DNA of 22,548 nt. It comes from a virus. Position 1 is the first letter of the stretch, and each line of letters opens with the position of its first letter. The notes below the pieces were generated by a model, which worked only from the letters and a program-made list of their open reading frames with translations, was not told the origin of the DNA and searched no databases. The stretch lies in IMG/VR virus record IMGVR_UViG_3300020401_000103, positions 1-22,548 of that record, one strand, 5' to 3'. Shown here in pieces: positions 17,498 to 22,548 of the stretch. The position numbers were made by a program, and so were the translations under genes.

Positions 17498-20400
17498 ATG
17501 GCTCAAACCACCAATTTAAACGTATCGCCATATTTTGACGATTTTAATGCAGATGACAACTACTATAAGGTGTTGTTTAAGCCTGGTCTTCCTGTTCAAG
17601 CAAGAGAATTAACTGGTTTACAATCCATATTACAAAATCAAATCGCAAGATTTGGTCAACATGTTTTCAAAGAGGGTGCAAAAGTCATTCCCGGAAATAC
17701 ATCATATTATAATGATTATTTTTGCGTAGAATTAAATAATGAATATCTAGGTGTAACTGTCGAGTCTTATATAGATCAATTGTTAGGTCGTAAGATTGTA
17801 GGATTGACTTCAGGTGTTACTGCTGTCATACAGAAAATTCTTAAATCTTCTGATTCAGAAAGAAATAATTTAACAATTTATATAAAATATCACTCATCAC
17901 AAGCATCTAATAATGAAGGAGGAACTTTTGCTGATGGAGAATTATTAGCAGCGGACATAGACATAATTTCAGGCCCAGAAAATAGCACATTCATACCAAG
18001 TGGTGAGGCATTTGCATCTACCATAACTTCAAATTCAACATCCACTGGATCATCTTTCTCCATATCTGAAGGTGTATATTTTATAAGAGGCACGTTTGTA
18101 AACGTTAGCACAGATACTATATTATTGAATCAATATTCAAATACACCAACTGGTAGAATTGGATTAAGAGTTTTAGAGGAAACAATAAACGCTGATGAGG
18201 ATTCAACATTAACTGACAACTCAAAAGGATTTAATAATTTTGCAGCTCCGGGTGCAGATAGATTAAAAATAACTTGTTCCTTGTTTTTCAAAGGCATAGA
18301 TGATTTAAATGATAATGATTTTGTTGAATTAGCAAGTGTTAGAGATGGAGTATTAAAAACAAGACCACAGGCAAGTGATTTAAACATACTTGGTGATGAA
18401 TTAGCTAGAAGAACGTTTGCAGAATCTGGAGATTACACAGTAAAACCATTTTCAATTTCAGTCAAAGAATCATTAAACAATAAGATAGGTAATAATGGTG
18501 TGTATAGCTCTGGTCAGGCAACAGAGAGAGGATCAATCGCTAGTGAAGATTTAGCTCTTTATCAAGTCTCTGCAGGTAAAGCATTTGTAAAGGGTTACGA
18601 AATTAAAAAAATCGGATCGACATTTTTAGACGCATCAAAACCTAGAACAACAAAACTACTTCAAAATCAAAGAGTTAACTATAATACAGGTGCAACTGTT
18701 CGAGTCAATCGTGTTTTTGGACTACCACAAGTTGGATACGGAAATACTCAAATTGTAGCATTGAGAAGTGAAAGAATTGGTATACACACTGGTGAGCCTG
18801 CAGGAGAGGAAATAGGTTTGGCAAGAGTTTACGATTTTGCTTTAGAATCGGGTTCTTATAATACAACAAATAGTAATATCAATCAATATGATATTTCTTT
18901 GTTTGACATTCAAACTTTCACAAAATTAACTTTAAATGAAACTCATACTTTAACAACTCCAACATTTGTTGAAGGAAAATTTAGTGGTGCAAGTGGGTTT
19001 TTAAGATCAGCTGTTAGTGCCAGCACATCTTTAGTTGTTTATGAAACACAGGGTGAATTTGTAGTCAATGAACCACTCATTTTTGATGGTATTGAAAATT
19101 CAAGAGTATCTGTTGCCGTTACTGCTTTTGGTGTGTCTGACGTAAAATCAATATTTGGTGGGCCTGGAATATCAAACCAAGCAGGTGATAATAATGTGGG
19201 ATTTGCAAGGACATTTAATTCTGATTTAATTCAAAAAAATTCTTTCTTATTTGGTGATGGAACAATTACTGTTGTAAACGGAACAACAGGATTAAGCACA
19301 GTTACAAGTTCAAACCCACAGTTTCCCGGCAAAATTAAAGTTGGTAGTCTTCTTAGTTTTGGTGGATTAAATAATGATCTTAAATCAATAGTAAGAGTTG
19401 TTGAAAAGGGAACAAGTAGTGTTTCAGTCACAGGTGTGACTACAGTTGCTGGAGTTACAGAGGGTCAATTACCATTAATTAATTCTGTTGGTGTCACAAC
19501 TGTTGCTGGTGAATTGGGTTTTTTAAACACACCAGATTTAACTCTTCTTGGCAGCACATTTGAAAAATCTCTTGATAATACTCTATATACTCAATTAACT
19601 CGAAGAAATGTCTCAAACGTTGATTTATCAAATACAACTTTAACAATTAAAAAGACATTTGATGTAACCATAGCTGCTGCAACAAATAATTTATCCGCAA
19701 CTATAAGCACAGGAAATAATGAAACCTTCTTACCATTTGATGATGATAGATATTCATTGGTAAGAAACGTTGATGGTGTAACAGAAATTTTAACAGCAGA
19801 TAAGTTTGAATTTTCATCTGGTAACAATACTCTACAAATAAACAATATAGGAGAAACTCTCACATCAAACGCAACTGCTACTTTGATAGCCACTGTTGCA
19901 AAGGTTAAACCTACAGCAAAAATAAAAAGAAAGAATAGAGTAAATTCTTTACTCGTTGATAAATCAAAATTATCTACATCAGGTGTTGGTGCTACAACTT
20001 TAAATGATGGACTGACATTTGGAAGTTACCCTTTTGGAACTCGTGTTCAAGATAAAAAAATATCATTAAACACACCTGATGTTATCAATATTTTAGGTAT
20101 TTTTGAATCACTTGATAATAATGATCCATCTGCTCCAAAGATGACAATACTCGCTTTAGATAATGAAAGTGGAAACGCCATCGATCTCATTATAGGAGAA
20201 AAGATAACTGGTCTTACATCAGACGCAGTTGCCATAGTCGCTGAAATATTATCAGATTCACAAATTAGTATAATACCTCTAAATGACAATGCCTTTAGTG
20301 ATAATGAAAGTATAAGATTTGAGGAATCAGAAGCATCTGCAATCGTAAGTTTAACTGAATTTCCAAGTAAAAATATATCTGCTAATTATAAATTTAATAC

Positions 20401-22548
20401 TGGACAAAGACCAACAATTTATAATCATGGATCTATAACAAGAAAATCAAATGCGACTGAGCCAACTAAAAAAATAAAAATTTATTTTTCTAATCTATAT
20501 TTTCAATCATCAGATAGTGGAGACATTATAACAGCAAATTCGTATGACACAGTTGATTATAGAACTGATGTTAAAAAAATTAGAGGTGTTAGAAACACTG
20601 ATATAATTGACATCAGAAAAAGAGTCAGTGATTATACAGTTTCTGAAGGTAATAGATCTCCATTAGAATTTCTTGGTAGAAGTGTTGGTATAACAACTGC
20701 TGGAAATGCAACAGCTGTTTTAGCGTCAAATGAATCTATAGTAACAGATTTTTCATTCTATCTTGGAAGAATTGATAAAATTTATTTAAGTAAAAATGGA
20801 AAACTTTTAGTACAAGAGGGAACACCGGCAGAAAAACCTGATGTTCCATTAATAGTTGAAGATTCTTTAGAATTAGCAACTGTCACTCTTCCCCCATACT
20901 TGTATAATGTATCAGACGCATCTTTATCTTTTTTAAAGCATAAAAGATATAGGATGCAGGATATTAGAAAATTAGAAGAAAGAATAAAAAATCTTGAGTA
21001 TTATACAACTTTATCGTTACTTGAAACATCAACTTCCAATTTATTTGTATCAGATGAAGATGGTTTGAATAAATTTAAGTCTGGATTTTTTGTCGATAAT
21101 TTTACTACATTTATGCCTCAAGAAAGCACAATAAAAATAAAAAATAGTATTGACACAAGAAATAAAGAAGCAAGACCATCTCATTATACAAATCTAATTG
21201 ATTTACAAGTAGGCCCAGTTGAGGGAGAAAATACAATTTATAATGGTGCTGATCCAGAGGGGACTGGAATCACTAAGACAGGGCCTTTGATAACTCTTGA
21301 TTACAATGAGGTAGAATATACAACTCAACCATTCGGAACAAGAACTGAGAGTGTAACTCCTTTCTTACTTAATTTTTGGAGAGGATCATTAGATTTAAAT
21401 CCTGCGTCGGATACATGGGTTGACACCGTAAGATTGGAGGCAAAAATTATAAATGTAGAGGGAAATTTTGCATCAACTGTCGCTGAGGCTGAGAGAATTT
21501 ATGGAGACTATGATCCACAAACTGGATTGACAAGCACAATTTGGGGTGGTTGGCAGACTGTTTGGACTGGAACTGAAACCGAAGTTTCAATATCACATAG
21601 ATTTGATGATCCATTTACCATGGGTCTTGAGGAAACACGAGGCACAGTGTATGAGGGATTTGAGGCTATTGTCACAAATACGGTAGAGGAAACAACCACA
21701 GATAATTTTAGAACAGGAACTTCAACAAATAGTGGCACTAGACAACTTATAACTGAAGTTTTCGATCAAGAATCTGTTGGTGATAGAACGGTGAGCACGG
21801 AAGCGATACCATTTATGAGATCGCGAAATATTGCTTTTGATGGAAAAGGGTTCAGGCCTCAAACAACATTATACGCTTTCTTTGACGGAAAATCTGTTTC
21901 TCAATATATTACACCAAAACTTTTGCAAATTTCAATGGTAAAAGGTGTATTCCGGGTTGGTGAAACAGTTACGGGAACAATGCCTAACATAAAAATAGGA
22001 TTTCCTCCAAGAATAACATTTAGAGTGGCAAATTCAAACCACAAAGAAGGGCCATATAACAATCCGACTAGAATTTACACAAAAAATCCATATACTGCTC
22101 AAGCTTTACCAACTGAGTTGGAAACTTACGCTGGTAATGTGGGTGTTACACAAATTCAGAGCGACTCAGCAGCAATTATCCCATCAACATACTCATCAAC
22201 ATCATCTATTTTAAATGTTGATATTGAGTCTCTTGCAAATCAACCTCAAGGTTTATATTTTGGTAGAGTTGCTACTAATATGGTTTTGAAAGGGAGTGAA
22301 TCAGGTGCTGAAGCGACAGTAACTGCAGTGAGATTAGTTTCTGATCATGCAGCATCAATTCAAGGTAGTTTCTTTATTCCTGATCCAAATCTTAATATAA
22401 ATGATAAGTTTTTAACAGGTGAACGTTTATTTAAATTGAGTGATAATAATGGAAATGATGATTTTAATGCAACAACCACAGGACAAGATGTATATGATGC
22501 AACTGGTGTTTTAGAAACAGTGCAAGAAAATATTATTTCTACTAGAAA
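17498..22548 (+). CDS. Large virion structural protein with N-terminal DUF4815-type region, 3' end missing
   Basis: An open frame of at least 1683 codons that runs off the right edge. It starts at the ATG six bases after the gp8 stop (MAQTTNLNVSPYFDDF). Residues 11-49 (PYFDDF, YYKVLFKPG, VQARELTGLQSILQNQI) match the start of DUF4815-type phage structural proteins, and GKAFVKGYEI (360-369) plus KPRTTKL fit the same family. Further on are a short coiled-coil-like stretch at about 1149-1176 (RMQDIRKLEERIKNLEYYT, then LSLLE), RSRNIAF and FFDG (1461-1464), and a segment at 1622-1649 with FFIPDP and F-x-T-G-x-R-x-F-x-L-x-D, all familiar from large tail or baseplate proteins of marine myoviruses. 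It occupies the place of T4 genes 9 and 10, so a peripheral baseplate or fibre-attachment role is likely but inferred. The frame is undisturbed. The C-terminus, and thus any receptor-binding tip, is not visible. Confidence 0.8.
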   Translation, partial: MAQTTNLNVSPYFDDFNADDNYYKVLFKPGLPVQARELTGLQSILQNQIARFGQHVFKEGAKVIPGNTSYYNDYFCVELNNEYLGVTVESYIDQLLGRKIVGLTSGVTAVIQKILKSSDSERNNLTIYIKYHSSQASNNEGGTFADGELLAADIDIISGPENSTFIPSGEAFASTITSNSTSTGSSFSISEGVYFIRGTFVNVSTDTILLNQYSNTPTGRIGLRVLEETINADEDSTLTDNSKGFNNFAAPGADRLKITCSLFFKGIDDLNDNDFVELASVRDGVLKTRPQASDLNILGDELARRTFAESGDYTVKPFSISVKESLNNKIGNNGVYSSGQATERGSIASEDLALYQVSAGKAFVKGYEIKKIGSTFLDASKPRTTKLLQNQRVNYNTGATVRVNRVFGLPQVGYGNTQIVALRSERIGIHTGEPAGEEIGLARVYDFALESGSYNTTNSNINQYDISLFDIQTFTKLTLNETHTLTTPTFVEGKFSGASGFLRSAVSASTSLVVYETQGEFVVNEPLIFDGIENSRVSVAVTAFGVSDVKSIFGGPGISNQAGDNNVGFARTFNSDLIQKNSFLFGDGTITVVNGTTGLSTVTSSNPQFPGKIKVGSLLSFGGLNNDLKSIVRVVEKGTSSVSVTGVTTVAGVTEGQLPLINSVGVTTVAGELGFLNTPDLTLLGSTFEKSLDNTLYTQLTRRNVSNVDLSNTTLTIKKTFDVTIAAATNNLSATISTGNNETFLPFDDDRYSLVRNVDGVTEILTADKFEFSSGNNTLQINNIGETLTSNATATLIATVAKVKPTAKIKRKNRVNSLLVDKSKLSTSGVGATTLNDGLTFGSYPFGTRVQDKKISLNTPDVINILGIFESLDNNDPSAPKMTILALDNESGNAIDLIIGEKITGLTSDAVAIVAEILSDSQISIIPLNDNAFSDNESIRFEESEASAIVSLTEFPSKNISANYKFNTGQRPTIYNHGSITRKSNATEPTKKIKIYFSNLYFQSSDSGDIITANSYDTVDYRTDVKKIRGVRNTDIIDIRKRVSDYTVSEGNRSPLEFLGRSVGITTAGNATAVLASNESIVTDFSFYLGRIDKIYLSKNGKLLVQEGTPAEKPDVPLIVEDSLELATVTLPPYLYNVSDASLSFLKHKRYRMQDIRKLEERIKNLEYYTTLSLLETSTSNLFVSDEDGLNKFKSGFFVDNFTTFMPQESTIKIKNSIDTRNKEARPSHYTNLIDLQVGPVEGENTIYNGADPEGTGITKTGPLITLDYNEVEYTTQPFGTRTESVTPFLLNFWRGSLDLNPASDTWVDTVRLEAKIINVEGNFASTVAEAERIYGDYDPQTGLTSTIWGGWQTVWTGTETEVSISHRFDDPFTMGLEETRGTVYEGFEAIVTNTVEETTTDNFRTGTSTNSGTRQLITEVFDQESVGDRTVSTEAIPFMRSRNIAFDGKGFRPQTTLYAFFDGKSVSQYITPKLLQISMVKGVFRVGETVTGTMPNIKIGFPPRITFRVANSNHKEGPYNNPTRIYTKNPYTAQALPTELETYAGNVGVTQIQSDSAAIIPSTYSSTSSILNVDIESLANQPQGLYFGRVATNMVLKGSESGAEATVTAVRLVSDHAASIQGSFFIPDPNLNINDKFLTGERLFKLSDNNGNDDFNATTTGQDVYDATGVLETVQENIISTR

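Noticed and set aside
334-21738. Minus-strand reading frames of 60-104 codons scattered over the window, for example 14928-15242 and 9399-9698
   Set aside because: All lie wholly inside well-supported + strand genes, have no recognisable product, and their composition is the reverse complement of Gly/Thr/Ser-rich repeat codons. They are shadows.

Overview
The window is a block of a T4-like contractile-tailed phage genome (myovirus), most probably a marine one infecting cyanobacteria or another marine bacterium. All genes lie on the + strand, are packed with 0 to 19 bases between them, are AT-rich, and every one that can be recognised encodes baseplate or tail structure. There are no host-like metabolic genes, tRNAs, mobile elements or CRISPR arrays here. 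The host itself cannot be read from this stretch. The marine assignment rests on the gene order 25-6-(giant)-8-(DUF4815 protein), the low GC, and the glycine/threonine-rich repeat style typical of large cyanophage virion proteins.

Layout from left to right: (1) positions 1-187, the 3' end of gp25, the baseplate wedge protein with a lysozyme-like fold family name; (2) 188-2119, gp6, the wedge protein that forms the inner baseplate ring; (3) 2122-15921, one uninterrupted 13.8-kb gene for a 4599-residue protein sitting exactly where T4 has gene 7; (4) 15941-17491, a gp8-like wedge protein of 516 residues, longer than the T4 one; (5) 17498 to beyond the right edge, a very large structural protein with an N-terminal DUF4815-type region, of which 1683 codons are visible.

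The main point of interest is the giant protein. Two short segments of it resemble, from memory, two neighbouring parts of the C-terminal third of T4 gp7: one near residues 186-260 and one near 2556-2593. In T4 these lie on the order of 130 residues apart; here they are separated by about 2,300 residues of beta-rich repeat modules, and another 2,000 residues of modules follow. It therefore looks like a gp7 core that has been opened and loaded with inserted decoration modules, including at least 14 G-x-G-Y type repeats, H-x-x-x-x-G / YYV modules, a YHYH-type domain that has lost its histidines, FTC/YPR repeats, a duplicated approximately 90-residue domain and two INGVLQ-type tail-fibre modules.

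The genes probably work together as one late structural operon: gp25, gp6, the gp7-like giant and gp8 would form the baseplate wedge, and the DUF4815 protein would be a peripheral baseplate or fibre-associated component. Only one candidate late promoter was found (CATAAATA at 15917-15924, before gp8), and none of the four visible start codons has a recognisable Shine-Dalgarno sequence.
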